A DNA stretch of 24,041 nucleotides from assembly GCA_037131955.1 (NCBI GenBank), contig JBAXQC010000046.1, positions 1 to 24,041 of the forward strand. Direction: 5' to 3'. Positions 1 to 9,800 of the stretch are shown in pieces. Source of the stretch: CAIMMJ01 sp037131955. GTDB taxonomy: Bacteria > Bacteroidota > Bacteroidia > UBA4408. The stretch's first letter is position 1. The number at the start of each line of letters is the position of its first letter. Below the pieces are notes generated by a model. That model did not search any database. It was not told where the DNA came from and saw nothing but the letters and a program-made list of their open reading frames with translations. A program made the translations under genes and the position numbers.

Positions 1-64
1 TATTTAGACACTCATTACTTCTACATTTTATTTGCTGTTAATAGTGCAAACAAACACAAAAAAA

Positions 65-90
65 AAGACCACTGAATGCTCAGTGGTCTT
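65..90 (-). terminator. Rho-independent terminator of the M13 peptidase gene
   Basis: A perfect 11-bp inverted repeat (AAGACCACTGA at 65-75 and TCAGTGGTCTT at 80-90) has a 4-nt loop. On the minus strand it is followed by a T tract (the A run at 58-66). It lies 23 bp past the stop codon of the M13 peptidase gene, so it most likely ends that transcript. DNA to its left (1-57) is AT-rich and shows no gene. Confidence 0.9.
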
Positions 91-112
91 CTGATAAATC
101 ATCTATTTTATT

Positions 113-2155
113 TTACCAAATCTTAGCCCTTTTTTCAGCAGGAACAAACATTTTATCGCCTTCCTTTACTCCAAAAGCTTCGTAAAACTCTGGTAAGTTT
201 GTAAGAGGACCATTGCCTCTGAACATAGAAGGAGAATGTGGGTTGGTGTTCACTTGTTTTTTAAGTGCAGCATCGGTGTAATTTGTTCTCCAAATTTGAG
301 CCCAACTTAAAAAGAAACGTTGCTGAGGCGTAAAACCGTCTAATTTTTCAGCTTTTTTTGCTTGCTCTGTTTTTAAGAATGCCGCATAAGCAATACTTAC
401 TCCTCCTAAATCCGCAATGTTTTCGCCAAGAGTTAATTCTCCGTTTACATGCAATGAATCTATTGCAACATAAGAATTATATTGCTCTACCACCATTTTT
501 GTTTTTGCTTGAAATTTTGTTTGGTCGTCTTTTGTCCACCAATTTTTCATGTTACCTTGTTCGTCAAATTGTGAACCTTGGTCATCAAAACCGTGTGTAA
601 GCTCATGACCAATAACTGCTCCAATTGCAGCATAATTAACGGCATCGTCTGCATCAGCAAAAAAGAAAGGAGGCTGCATAATACCAGCAGGGAATGTAAT
701 TTCGTTTGTTGTTGGATTGTAATATGCATTAACGGTTGGAGGGCTCATGAACCACTCCATTTTATCTACAGTTTTAGATAATTTATCAAAATTTCTGTTG
801 AGCTCGTAAGTGTAGGCGTTAATGTAATTCTCTAAGTGTGAGTTTTTAGCAACACTAAGTTTGCTGTAATCTCTCCATTTGTCTGGAAATCCAAGTTTTT
901 TGATAATGGTATTTAATTTCTTTTGTGCCATTACTTTTGTTTCGGCACTCATCCAATCCAGGCCGTTTATTCTTTCTCTGTAAGCAGCAATTAAATTATC
1001 TACCATTGCATTTACTTTTTTCTTAGAATCTTCTGGAAAATATTTTTCTACAAATAGTTGGCCTAATGCTTCTCCTAATACGTTGTCTACTTCCGTAATT
1101 GCCCTTTTCCAGCGTGGCTTCATTTCTTTTTGGCCACTAAGTATTGTATTGTAGAATGCAAAATTTTGTTTAGAAACTTCATCGCTCAACTGATCTGCAT
1201 AAGAATTAATTATGTTCCATCTCATGTATTGTTTCCAATCTTCAAGACTTGTAGTTTTAATCATTGCATCTACTTGCTTAAAAAATTCAGGCTGACCAAT
1301 AATAACTTCTTTTGCTGCCGGCAAACCCAAACCTTTTAGGTAATTGGTGAAATTTATGTTTGGGTATTTTTTATCTAACTCAGCCAAATTGTATTTGTTG
1401 TATTGTTTTTCTATGTCTCTTAGCTCTACATTTGTCATAGATGCTTTTGCAAGTTTTATGTCGAAATCATACACAACTTTTGCATTTTTTTCGGCAATTT
1501 CTTTTGTATCTCCCAACAGTTGAAACATTTTTGAAAGGTGGTCTTTATAATCGGCTTGCAATTTTTTAGATTCTTCGTCAGTACGTGTATAGTATTCTTT
1601 ATCGGGCAAACCAAGTCCACCTTGATTGGCTTGTGCAATATTTACATTACTACTTTTTGGGTCAGAAGAAACATATAAACCCCAGGCAACTCTAACACCT
1701 TTTAACTGTAAATTAGTAATCACATTTACCAACTCAGAATTTGATTTTAAGTCATTCACTTGTTTTAAGTATGGACTAAGTGGTTTAACGCCTTCTGCAT
1801 TTTTCTTTACAGAATCCATATAAGTAAAAAAGTAATCGCCAATTTTTTGGGCGTTACTTCCGTTTGCATTTTCTTTTTTGGCTGTTTCTTCTAGAATTCC
1901 CTTCAGTTTTTTTAGGTTGTCTTCCATTAATTGCGAAAAACTGCCCCAACGGCTGTCGGTAGATGGCACAGGATTATTCTTGAGCCAAGTTCCATTTGCA
2001 TATTGATAAAAATCATCTTGAGGTCTTACAGTAGTATCCATATTTGCTATATCTATAGCAAGTGGTCCTGTTGGTTTAGTTTCCTCTTTTTTACCTGCGC
2101 AAGATGTAAAAAGTGCCGCGGTAGTTGCAATAGCGATAAGTGTTTTTGTATTCAT
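113..2155 (-). CDS. M13 family zinc metallopeptidase lipoprotein (PepO/neprilysin-like)
   Basis: Zinc endopeptidase of the neprilysin/PepO family, 680 aa, which is typical for bacterial M13 enzymes. The N-terminus is a lipoprotein signal with lipobox LFTSC (Cys19), so the mature enzyme should be membrane-anchored facing the periplasm or outside. The large M13 N-terminal domain spans about residues 40-420. The catalytic part has the substrate-binding NAYYNP (476-481), the zinc motif HELTH (H517, E518, H521) and the third ligand in GENIADLGG (E578). The protein ends in KIW, as many bacterial M13 enzymes do, without the Cys of the eukaryotic C-terminal motif. The gene stands alone before a strong terminator. 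The likely role is degradation of short peptides; the substrate cannot be read from sequence. The family call is very secure. Confidence 0.97.
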   Translation of the reverse strand: MNTKTLIAIATTAALFTSCAGKKEETKPTGPLAIDIANMDTTVRPQDDFYQYANGTWLKNNPVPSTDSRWGSFSQLMEDNLKKLKGILEETAKKENANGSNAQKIGDYFFTYMDSVKKNAEGVKPLSPYLKQVNDLKSNSELVNVITNLQLKGVRVAWGLYVSSDPKSSNVNIAQANQGGLGLPDKEYYTRTDEESKKLQADYKDHLSKMFQLLGDTKEIAEKNAKVVYDFDIKLAKASMTNVELRDIEKQYNKYNLAELDKKYPNINFTNYLKGLGLPAAKEVIIGQPEFFKQVDAMIKTTSLEDWKQYMRWNIINSYADQLSDEVSKQNFAFYNTILSGQKEMKPRWKRAITEVDNVLGEALGQLFVEKYFPEDSKKKVNAMVDNLIAAYRERINGLDWMSAETKVMAQKKLNTIIKKLGFPDKWRDYSKLSVAKNSHLENYINAYTYELNRNFDKLSKTVDKMEWFMSPPTVNAYYNPTTNEITFPAGIMQPPFFFADADDAVNYAAIGAVIGHELTHGFDDQGSQFDEQGNMKNWWTKDDQTKFQAKTKMVVEQYNSYVAIDSLHVNGELTLGENIADLGGVSIAYAAFLKTEQAKKAEKLDGFTPQQRFFLSWAQIWRTNYTDAALKKQVNTNPHSPSMFRGNGPLTNLPEFYEAFGVKEGDKMFVPAEKRAKIW

Positions 2156-2184
2156 TTATATAATTATTGATTTATTTTGAGTTC

Positions 2185-2685
2185 TTAATTTAAAAAGGCG
2201 TTCCATTCATTATTTTCAAATTCAACCAAAACTTTTTCGTTTAGGGTGGTGCTTACTTTTAATCCAGTATAATCTGTTTGAACAGGAAACATTCTATGAT
2301 TTCTATCCACAAGCGCAATAGTTTTTAGTTGTTGAGGCATAAATTGAAGGAGCCAAGATAATGAATAAAACATTGTTTTGCCGCTATCCACCACATCATC
2401 AACTAAGCAAATTACTTCGTTTTTTGGAATTTCAAAGGAGTCAAGCGTAAAATCCTCCCAATGCAACTCTTTTTTATTTACGTTGAGTTTAAAAAGTTGA
2501 ATAGTAAATGTAGGATATGTTTTGTTGAGTCTGTTTAATAATTCTTTTGCAAGCAAATACCCACGTTCATCAATGCCAATTAAACAGATTTTATTTATTT
2601 CAAAAAAGTCTTCATACAGCTGCTGAGCAAGGCGATCTAGTTTTGCAGAAATTTGAGAATGAATTAACAGTTGACTTTGATTCAT
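2185..2685 (-). CDS. PyrR-like phosphoribosyltransferase
   Basis: Type I phosphoribosyltransferase fold, 166 aa, cytoplasmic. The PRPP-binding loop is VICLVDDVVDSGKT at residues 91-104, and the hood/loop-I region GIDERGYLLA is at 37-46. The segment VDRNHRMFP (about 126-134) resembles the C-terminal region of PyrR, a bifunctional pyrimidine regulator and uracil phosphoribosyltransferase. No pyrimidine gene is adjacent, and no pyr-type attenuator is seen beyond the terminator hairpin just upstream, which ends the preceding gene. In Bacteroidota such stand-alone PRTases are often called PyrR-like, and their substrate is not established. The start codon lies only 9 bp from the upstream terminator stem, so expression probably depends on readthrough or on a promoter inside the preceding gene. 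Confident on the fold, unsure on the substrate. Confidence 0.85.
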   Translation of the reverse strand: MNQSQLLIHSQISAKLDRLAQQLYEDFFEINKICLIGIDERGYLLAKELLNRLNKTYPTFTIQLFKLNVNKKELHWEDFTLDSFEIPKNEVICLVDDVVDSGKTMFYSLSWLLQFMPQQLKTIALVDRNHRMFPVQTDYTGLKVSTTLNEKVLVEFENNEWNAFLN

Positions 2686-2693
2686 AAAAAAAG

Positions 2694-2717
2694 AAAACCC
2701 ACAAAGAAGTGGGTTTT
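2694..2717 (-). terminator. Terminator of the dnaE-to-zinc-ribbon gene run
   Basis: AAAACCCAC (2694-2702) pairs perfectly with GTGGGTTTT (2709-2717) around a 6-nt loop. On the minus strand it is followed by a T tract (A run 2686-2692). It lies 21 bp past the stop of the zinc-ribbon gene and directly abuts the start of the phosphoribosyltransferase gene. Confidence 0.88.
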
Positions 2718-2737
2718 ATTTAAAGTTGAGTTTGTTT

Positions 2738-3502
2738 TTAGTTTTTACTTGGCACTAGAATAGATGAATCAATTAAAATTCTTCCGCAGTGTTCGCAAAC
2801 AATAATTTTTTTGTGTGCTCTGATGTCTATTTGAGTTTGTGCTGGAACTTTATTGAAACATCCGCCGCAAGAATCTCTTTCTATTGAAACAAGACCTAAT
2901 CCATTTTTTGTATTTGAACGAATTCTTTTGTATGCGTTGAGTAATCTTGCATCAATATGTTTTTCGGCATCTTTGGCTTTTTTGTCTAGAACTTCTTCTT
3001 CTTTTTGAGTTTCAGAAATAATGTCATTTAACTCAGCTTTCTTAAGGTCCAAATCGTTTTTTCTTTCTGTGTAGTTTGCTTCAGTTTCTTTTAAAATTTC
3101 TGTTTTGCTAGACAATGAAACTTTTATTTCTTTAATTTTCTTTTCAGACAACTGAATATCTAGGTTTTGGTACTCAATTTCTTTGGTTAAGGAGTCAAAC
3201 TCTCTGTTGTTTCTTACTTTGTCTTGCTGAGAAGTGTATTTTTTAATAGCTTCTTGAGCATCTTTTATCGAATTTTTTCTGTCAGCGTGTGCTTCATCAA
3301 GGTTTTTTACTTCTTCGGTAAGTTTAGAAATTCTTGTTTCAAGACCTGCCACTTCATCTTCTAAATCAGCAACTTCTAAAGGCAATTCTCCTCTAATTAT
3401 TTTAATTTTGTCTATCGAAGAATCTATTTGTTGAAGAGAAAATAAACTTTTTAGTTTTTCTTCTACTGTTGTTTCTTTTTCGGCAACGGATTGTTTGCTC
3501 AT
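2738..3502 (-). CDS. Coiled-coil protein with C-terminal C4 zinc ribbon (DUF164 family)
   Basis: 254-aa cytoplasmic protein. Residues about 15-190 are highly charged heptad-like sequence predicted to form a long antiparallel coiled coil. The C-terminus carries a four-cysteine zinc ribbon, CGGC (C212, C215) and CEHC (C236, C239). This is the layout of the DUF164/zf-RING_7 family, whose biochemical role is poorly defined; nucleic-acid binding has been suggested for relatives. The gene overlaps the upstream Nif3-family gene by 4 bp (ATGA), so the two are surely translated from one message. Pairing of this family with Nif3 proteins recurs in bacteria and suggests a shared, still unclear job. It is the last gene before the terminator at 2694-2717. 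Confidence 0.9.
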   Translation of the reverse strand: MSKQSVAEKETTVEEKLKSLFSLQQIDSSIDKIKIIRGELPLEVADLEDEVAGLETRISKLTEEVKNLDEAHADRKNSIKDAQEAIKKYTSQQDKVRNNREFDSLTKEIEYQNLDIQLSEKKIKEIKVSLSSKTEILKETEANYTERKNDLDLKKAELNDIISETQKEEEVLDKKAKDAEKHIDARLLNAYKRIRSNTKNGLGLVSIERDSCGGCFNKVPAQTQIDIRAHKKIIVCEHCGRILIDSSILVPSKN

Positions 3503-4605
3503 GCTTTAAAGTAATTTATTGGGTTTGTTTTTATTTTTGAAAAATGGACTGCAAATGTAGTAAATTTTTCTTTCAATAAAGAAAAGAATAATTCTGTTGT
3601 AAATTGCTCACTTTCAAAGTGTCCGATGTCGGCAATTACAATTTTACCTTCTGCGTCAAAAAACTGATGGTATTTAAAATCGGCGGTGATAAAAAAATCG
3701 GCACCTTTGGCAATGGCATTGTTGAGCAAGAAACTGCCTGAACCGCCGCAAACAGCAACTTTTTTTACATTTTTTCCTAGCAATCGAGTATATCTTATAC
3801 TTTGGGCATTAAATTTCTCTGAAATAAATTTTAATAACTCTGTTTCATTCATCTCACTTTCAAGGTCGCCAATCATTCCTGCGCCAGTATTTGTTGCCGA
3901 ATTTTGGAGAGGAATAATATCGTAAGCCACTTCTTCGTAGGGATGATTTTTTAGAAGAGCCGAAACTACTTTAGCTTGAATGTAATTGGGGAAAATGACT
4001 TCTATCTTAGTTTCATTTTCTGTATGATCTTGATTTTTTTCGCCAACAAAAGGATTGCTCTCGGTTGACGCTCTAAAAGTGCCTTGGCCTTGAGTATTAA
4101 AACTACAATTGGTGTAATTTCCTAAGGAACCTGCACCTGCCTCAAAAATTGCTTTTCTTAGGGTGGAGGCATGTTCAGATGGAGCATAGGTTTGTAATTT
4201 TAACAATGAATTTTTTTGAGGGGCTAGTATTTTTGTGTTTTTCAAACCCAGTTTTTCGCAAATAATTTTATTTACACCAAAATCTACGTTGTCGTAATTG
4301 GTATGGCCTGCATAAATAGCAATGTTGTTTTTAATGGCAGAAATTAATATCCTTTCGGTTGCAGTGGAACCAGTAATTTTTTTTATTCCACTAAAAATAA
4401 AAGGATGATGAGCAATAACTAAATTGCAGTTTAGTTGAGTTGCTTCTTGCAGAATTTCTTCAGTAACATCTAAACACAACAATACGCCATTTACTATTTT
4501 AGTTGAATCTCCAACCAAAAGTCCGCAATTGTCGTAGCTTTCTTGGAGAGAAAGGGGGACTTTGGATTCTAAATAATTTATAATTTGATGGATAGTATTC
4601 TCCAT
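3499..4605 (-). CDS. Nif3-like dinuclear metal centre protein (YbgI/YqfO type)
   Basis: Member of the NIF3/DUF34 family, 368 aa, the long form with a PII-like domain inserted between the two halves of the metal-binding domain (about residues 130-240). Conserved metal ligands are visible: the HHP motif at 66-68, GHTNYDN (H101, D105), and the C-terminal GHFESE stretch. Family members form hexamers with a dimetal site; some are annotated as GTP cyclohydrolase I type 2 homologues, but the physiological reaction is unsettled. The start codon shares one base with the stop of the upstream TPR lipoprotein gene (TAATG), and the 3' end overlaps the zinc-ribbon gene. The three form a translationally coupled unit downstream of def. 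Confidence 0.93.
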   Translation of the reverse strand: MENTIHQIINYLESKVPLSLQESYDNCGLLVGDSTKIVNGVLLCLDVTEEILQEATQLNCNLVIAHHPFIFSGIKKITGSTATERILISAIKNNIAIYAGHTNYDNVDFGVNKIICEKLGLKNTKILAPQKNSLLKLQTYAPSEHASTLRKAIFEAGAGSLGNYTNCSFNTQGQGTFRASTESNPFVGEKNQDHTENETKIEVIFPNYIQAKVVSALLKNHPYEEVAYDIIPLQNSATNTGAGMIGDLESEMNETELLKFISEKFNAQSIRYTRLLGKNVKKVAVCGGSGSFLLNNAIAKGADFFITADFKYHQFFDAEGKIVIADIGHFESEQFTTELFFSLLKEKFTTFAVHFSKIKTNPINYFKA

Positions 4606-5153
4606 TAAGAATTCATTTTTTGAAACTTAGCCATCAATTCTTCGTCACTTAAACCCAAATTTTCTATGCTGGCTTTTGCATCTTTTGCCAATGGATGGTT
4701 TGGATATTTTTGAATAAACTCTTGGTACAACTCTTTGGCTCTTGGTATATTATTTAGTTTGTTTTCGGTTACAAATGCCATCATAAACATTACAGTTGGC
4801 ACCTCCTTAAAATTAGGGTATTGCTCCACAATTTTCAGACAAAGCTCCACACTTTTTGCTGCTTGATTAGTGTTGCTGCAAATATCTGCGGCTTTCATTA
4901 AATAGTTAGGTGTTAATGAATCTTTTGGAAAAGCTGCAGCAAATTTTTCATACAATGCAATTGTTTCTTGAGCCTTTGTATTGGAAATTGGCGTGCTTGA
5001 AGCATTAGAAAAAAGTACTTTTTCGTTTGCACTTATTGCATTTAAGAGAGAATCTCTTGAACTAACTTCTTTGTTTGTGCTTGAAGTGTTGCAAGAAATT
5101 AGTGCACAAAAAAATAAGGCAATCAGTAAAGTAAAAACTATTTTAATTCTCAT
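4605..5153 (-). CDS. Tetratricopeptide-repeat lipoprotein
   Basis: 182 aa. The N-terminus has basic residues (MRIK), a hydrophobic stretch and the lipobox ALISC (Cys21), so it should be an SPII lipoprotein. Residues about 60-180 form two to three TPR-like helical pairs, with the familiar pattern of a phenylalanine followed by YP and then a small residue (for example EFIQKYPNHPLAKDA). Such proteins usually act as scaffolds; no catalytic motif is seen and no partner can be named. It lies 9 bp downstream of def and overlaps the Nif3-family start by one base, so it belongs to the same transcription unit. A function specific to this gene is not recognisable. Confidence 0.8.
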   Translation of the reverse strand: MRIKIVFTLLIALFFCALISCNTSSTNKEVSSRDSLLNAISANEKVLFSNASSTPISNTKAQETIALYEKFAAAFPKDSLTPNYLMKAADICSNTNQAAKSVELCLKIVEQYPNFKEVPTVMFMMAFVTENKLNNIPRAKELYQEFIQKYPNHPLAKDAKASIENLGLSDEELMAKFQKMNS

Positions 5154-5162
5154 AAATGGAGA

Positions 5163-5720
5163 TTATTTTAAATTAAATTTCATTTTATAATCTACACTTA
5201 CTCTGCCTTTGCTGATGTCGTTTAACTTTCCTTTAAGCAAAGTTTTTTTAAGGGAGCTAATGTGATCGGTAAATAATTTGCCTTCTAAGTGGTCGTATTC
5301 GTGTTGAATAACTCTTGCAATTCTGCCTGAAAATTCTTCTTCAAAATATTCAAAATTTTCGTCGTGGTAACGCACTACAATGCTTGGTTTTCTGTCTATG
5401 TCCTCTCTAATACCAGGAATACTTAAGCAACCTTCGTTAAATTTCCACTTTTCGCCGGTTTGTTCTATAATTTCGGGATTTATAAACACTTGAACAAAAT
5501 CTTTACATTCTGGCTCATCTTCTGCAAAAGGTGTTGCATCAACCACAAACAAACGTATAGATTTTCCTATTTGTGGTGCAGCCAAACCAACTCCATTGGC
5601 ATGGTACATTGTTTTGAACATAGCTTCTATCAGTTCCGATAATCCCGGATATTCCGGAGTAATTTCTTCAGCTCTTTTTTTTAATACTGGCTGCCCGTAT
5701 GCAAAAATTGGTAATATCAT
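5163..5720 (-). CDS. def: Peptide deformylase
   Basis: Removes the N-formyl group from nascent proteins in the cytoplasm. 185 aa, the usual length. All three motifs are intact: motif I GVGLAAPQIG (43-52), motif II EGCLSIPG with metal ligand C98, and motif III QHEYDHLEG with ligands H140 and H144 and catalytic E141. The gene starts 21 bp after recF and ends 9 bp before the TPR lipoprotein, consistent with one operon. No methionyl-tRNA formyltransferase gene is adjacent. Confidence 0.97.
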   Translation of the reverse strand: MILPIFAYGQPVLKKRAEEITPEYPGLSELIEAMFKTMYHANGVGLAAPQIGKSIRLFVVDATPFAEDEPECKDFVQVFINPEIIEQTGEKWKFNEGCLSIPGIREDIDRKPSIVVRYHDENFEYFEEEFSGRIARVIQHEYDHLEGKLFTDHISSLKKTLLKGKLNDISKGRVSVDYKMKFNLK

Positions 5721-5741
5721 GCTTTAAAATTAGGTGCTAAA

Positions 5742-6872
5742 TTACGTAAGAGTTTTAAAAGATACCTCATTTACGGTTGAGTTCTCTAAGTTAAATAATT
5801 TAAAATCTCTAACTTTTCCTTCAAAATGATGAATTAGTTTCTTCTCGTCTGTATCTGTAATAAATATTTGTCCAAAATCTTTAGGGTTCAACAAATCAAT
5901 TAATCGTCCCACTCTGCTTGCGTCTAGTTTGTCGTGAAAATCGTCGAGCAAAAGGATTGGCTTTATGTTTAAATGATTTTTGAAAATGGAATATTGGGCA
6001 AGTTTTAATGAAACTAAAAATGACTTTTGTTGTCCTTGAGAAGCAAATTTTTTTATTGGCATTTGGTTCAACAAAAATTTTAAGTCGTCTTTGTGAGGGC
6101 CAATGCCAGTGTATCCAATTTGCAAATCTTTGTTTCTAGTAGTAATCAACTCATTCTCTAGTTGATTAGATGTGAAAGAACTTTGGTATTCTAATGCAAT
6201 TATTTCTTTGTTTCCAGAAAGTACCAGGTATATTTTATTGCACAGATTAATAAATTCATCTAAAAAATTTAACCTTTCCTCAAGAATTTTATTCCCTAAT
6301 TGTGCCAACTGAAAATCATAAACATCTAACAATCCTTCAATAGATGATAGATTTTGTCTTGTTTTGAGTAGCGAATTTCTTTGCAGTAAAATTTTATTGT
6401 ATTGCACTAAATTTTCTAAATAATTTGGATACAACTGGCTTAGCATTCCATCTAAAAACTTTCTGCGGTAATCGCTGCCTTCGTTTATTAAAAAAAAATC
6501 TAAGGGCGAAATTACAACCAATGGAAATTGACCAATGTGTTCGGCAAATTTTTCGTAATTTTTTTTGTCCTTTTTAATTATTTTTTTTTGATCTTTTTCT
6601 ACGCTGCAAACAATTTCATTTGTGTTTTCATTTTTTTTGAAAACACCTTTTATCAAAAATGAATTTGAATCGGGATGAATATTTTGAACATCCGAAAAAT
6701 TTAGAAAACTCTTTGTAAGGCAAAGGTAATGTATGGCATCTAGCATATTTGTTTTGCCTTGGCCATTGTTACCAAAGATAATATTTACTTGATTAGAAAA
6801 ATTTACTTCAGTACTAAAGTAATTCTTGAAATAGAGCAAAGAAATTTTTTCTAAGTATAATTCCAACATCAA
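5742..6872 (-). CDS. recF: DNA replication and repair protein RecF
   Basis: SMC-like ATPase that binds gapped DNA and helps load RecA with RecO and RecR. 376 aa, normal for RecF. Walker A is GNNGQGKT (34-41); the signature region SQGQQKSFLVSLKLAQ and Walker B ILLLDDFHDKLD lie near residues 280-315. The start is MM, where either Met is possible; the first is used here. It begins 7 bp after the dnaE stop codon, so it is co-transcribed with dnaE. In many bacteria recF sits with dnaN and gyrB; here gyrB is about 9 kb away on the other strand and dnaN is not in the window. Confidence 0.96.
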   Translation of the reverse strand: MMLELYLEKISLLYFKNYFSTEVNFSNQVNIIFGNNGQGKTNMLDAIHYLCLTKSFLNFSDVQNIHPDSNSFLIKGVFKKNENTNEIVCSVEKDQKKIIKKDKKNYEKFAEHIGQFPLVVISPLDFFLINEGSDYRRKFLDGMLSQLYPNYLENLVQYNKILLQRNSLLKTRQNLSSIEGLLDVYDFQLAQLGNKILEERLNFLDEFINLCNKIYLVLSGNKEIIALEYQSSFTSNQLENELITTRNKDLQIGYTGIGPHKDDLKFLLNQMPIKKFASQGQQKSFLVSLKLAQYSIFKNHLNIKPILLLDDFHDKLDASRVGRLIDLLNPKDFGQIFITDTDEKKLIHHFEGKVRDFKLFNLENSTVNEVSFKTLT

Positions 6873-6879
6873 ATTAAAA

Positions 6880-9800
6880 TCAAGAAATTAGTTTCACTTT
6901 TATGTCCGACATGTTGCTTAATTTTGTGAGGATTCCATTGCTTAAATCAACCTTGAATCTGCGAGGATACATTTCAACCGATATGCCATCTGTGCTGTCA
7001 TCAATAACAAATCGTAATGGAATTTTTCCAGGATTTTTTTCAATTAGCTGCCCCAAATTATTAATTAAACTTTCTGATAAATCCTTTAATGCTAAACTTA
7101 CCTGTACGTGTTTGGTTTTCTTTTCTGAAATTTCATCTAGCAAAATGATATTAATTATTTCAATGTCCAAATTTGTATCGTCGCCATATTTTGGTTTTAC
7201 TTTTGCCATGATGTATACAAAAGTATCCTGCACTAATAAATGTTTAAATTTTAAATAGTTCTCCGAGAACAAATTTAAAGCAATAGAATCATCGTAATCC
7301 TCTACTACTATTGATCCAAAAGGATTTCCATTTTTTTTGCTTTGACGGTGTGCTGCCTGACTAATTATTCCGGCAAACACAACATCTTTGCCGCGGAATG
7401 CAGTTAAGTTTTTATTGAAATCGATAATTTTATTTTTGCAAAAAGATTCCATTTGTAGCTTAAAAGTATCTAGTGGATGACCACTTAAATAAAATCCTAT
7501 TACTTCTTTTTCGTTTTTTAAAGTTTCAATTTTACTCCAATTTGGAGCAGGAATAACAACTGGTTCGGGCACATCGCTTTCTTCTAGTTCTCCAAACATA
7601 TTTATTTGTGCAGCGTTTTTTGTTTCTTGAATTGCAAAGCCATATTTCACTGCTTTTTCCAACAAATTTATGCCTTCCATATCTTTATGAAAAAAATCTG
7701 AGCGCTTAGTATTCTCAAAACTATCAAAAGCACCACTGTAAGCTAAACTTTCTAAACATCTTTTGTTTACAGCTCTTAAGTTTACTCTTGAAGTTAATTG
7801 AAAAATACTTTTAAAATTTCCTGTTTTTTTTCTATCGTTAATTATTGCTTCCACGGCTGCTTCGCCAACCCCTTTTACAGCGCCTAGGCCAAAACGAATT
7901 TGACCGTGTTTATTTACTATAAATTTAAATTCACTTTCGTTTACATCTGGTCCTAGAACAGAAATGTTTCTACGGCGGCATTCGTCCATAAAAAAAGTTA
8001 TTTTTTTAATGTCGCTCATGTTTCTGGTGAGCACTGCTGCCATGTATTCTGCAGGATAATTTGCTTTTAAATATGCCGTTTGAAAAGCTAACAAGGAGTA
8101 GGCTGCCGAATGAGACCTGTTAAATCCGTATTCGGCAAATTTTTGCATAACGTCAAAAACTTCACTTGCTTTTGTTTTATCAACACCTTTTTCTTCTGCC
8201 CCATTTATAAAAACAACTTTTTGTTCTTCCATTGTTTTTGCATCCTTTTTTCCCATGGCTCTTCGCAGCAAATCGGCACCACCCAAAGAAAAACCTCCCA
8301 TGATTTGTGCAGTTTGCATAATTTGCTCTTGGTAAACCATGATGCCGTAAGTATGCTTTAGAATTGACTCTAAAAGTTCGTGTGGATATTCTACTTTTTC
8401 TTTTCCTAATTTTCTATTTATAAATTGTGGAATAAACTGCATTGGACCCGGACGATACAGTGCATTCATAGCAATTAAATCTTCGAAAGTGCTAGGTTTT
8501 AAATCCTGTAAATGTTTTTGCATTCCATCCGATTCAAACTGAAAGGTGCCAATGGTATCGCCTCTTTTATATAGTTCAAAAGTTTTTTCATCGTCCAATG
8601 GAATTTCATCTGGATGAATTTTTATTCCATGAATTTTAAAAATATTTTCAATACAGTCGGTGATAATGTTTAAAGTTTTTAAACCCAAAAAATCCATCTT
8701 TAACATTCCAACCGACTCTACGTATTTTCCATCGTATTGAGTTACCAATAAATCTGAATCTTTTGAGGTACTCAGTGGAATATAATTTTCTAATTTATCT
8801 GGCGCAATAATTACACCAGCTGCATGAATACCGGTATGCCTGGCACTTCCTTCGAGTATACCTGCAAATTCGAGAGTTTTTCTTATCAAAGGATTAGTGC
8901 TTTTTAATTCATCCTTTAATTCTTTTACGTCTTCTAAAGATTTTCTCAAATTCACTCCCTGTTCATCTGGTAGTAATTTTGTAAGTCTTTCGGCTTCGTG
9001 CAAAGGAAGTCCCAAAACCCTTGCAACATCTTTTATAGAAGACTTTGCCGCCATGGTGCCAAACGTTACTATTTGTGCAACTTTATCTTTACCGTATTTT
9101 TCTACCACGTAATCAATTACTTTTTGCCTTCCATCTTCATCAAAGTCAATGTCTATATCAGGCATGGATATTCTTTCGGGGTTTAAAAATCTTTCAAAGA
9201 GTAAATCATATTTTATTGGGTCGATGTTTATTATACCAATGCAATAAGCAACCAATGAACCGGCGGCACTTCCTCTGCCCGGACCAACCGAAACGCCCAA
9301 GTTTCGGGCAGCCGTTGTAAAATCTTGTACAATTAAAAAATATCCAGCAAAGCCCATGTCTTTAATTACGTTTAATTCAAAATTTAAACGTTCTTCTACC
9401 TCTGCCGGCACTGAAGAATATCTCTTTTTTGCACCTTCAAAAGAGATGAATTTGAGGTATTCTATTTCGCTGGAAAAGCCTTGTGGCAACTGATAAACAG
9501 GCAATAATATATCTCGTGTTATTTTTGGATCTTCAATTTTATCAATAATTTCTTGAGTGTTTTCTAATGCCTCAGGAACGTCCTTAAAGAGTTCTTCCAT
9601 TTCCTCTTTTGTTTTCAAGAAAAAACGATTGTTCTCGAACCTCATTCTATTGGGATCGTCAAAATCTTTGCCTGTTTGCAAGCACAACAAAATATCTTGA
9701 GCTTCTGCATCTTTCACATCCACGTAGTGAACATCGTTGGTAGCAATAACTTTTACATTGTGTTTTTTTGACCAACGCAATAACACCTCGTTGCAAACAT

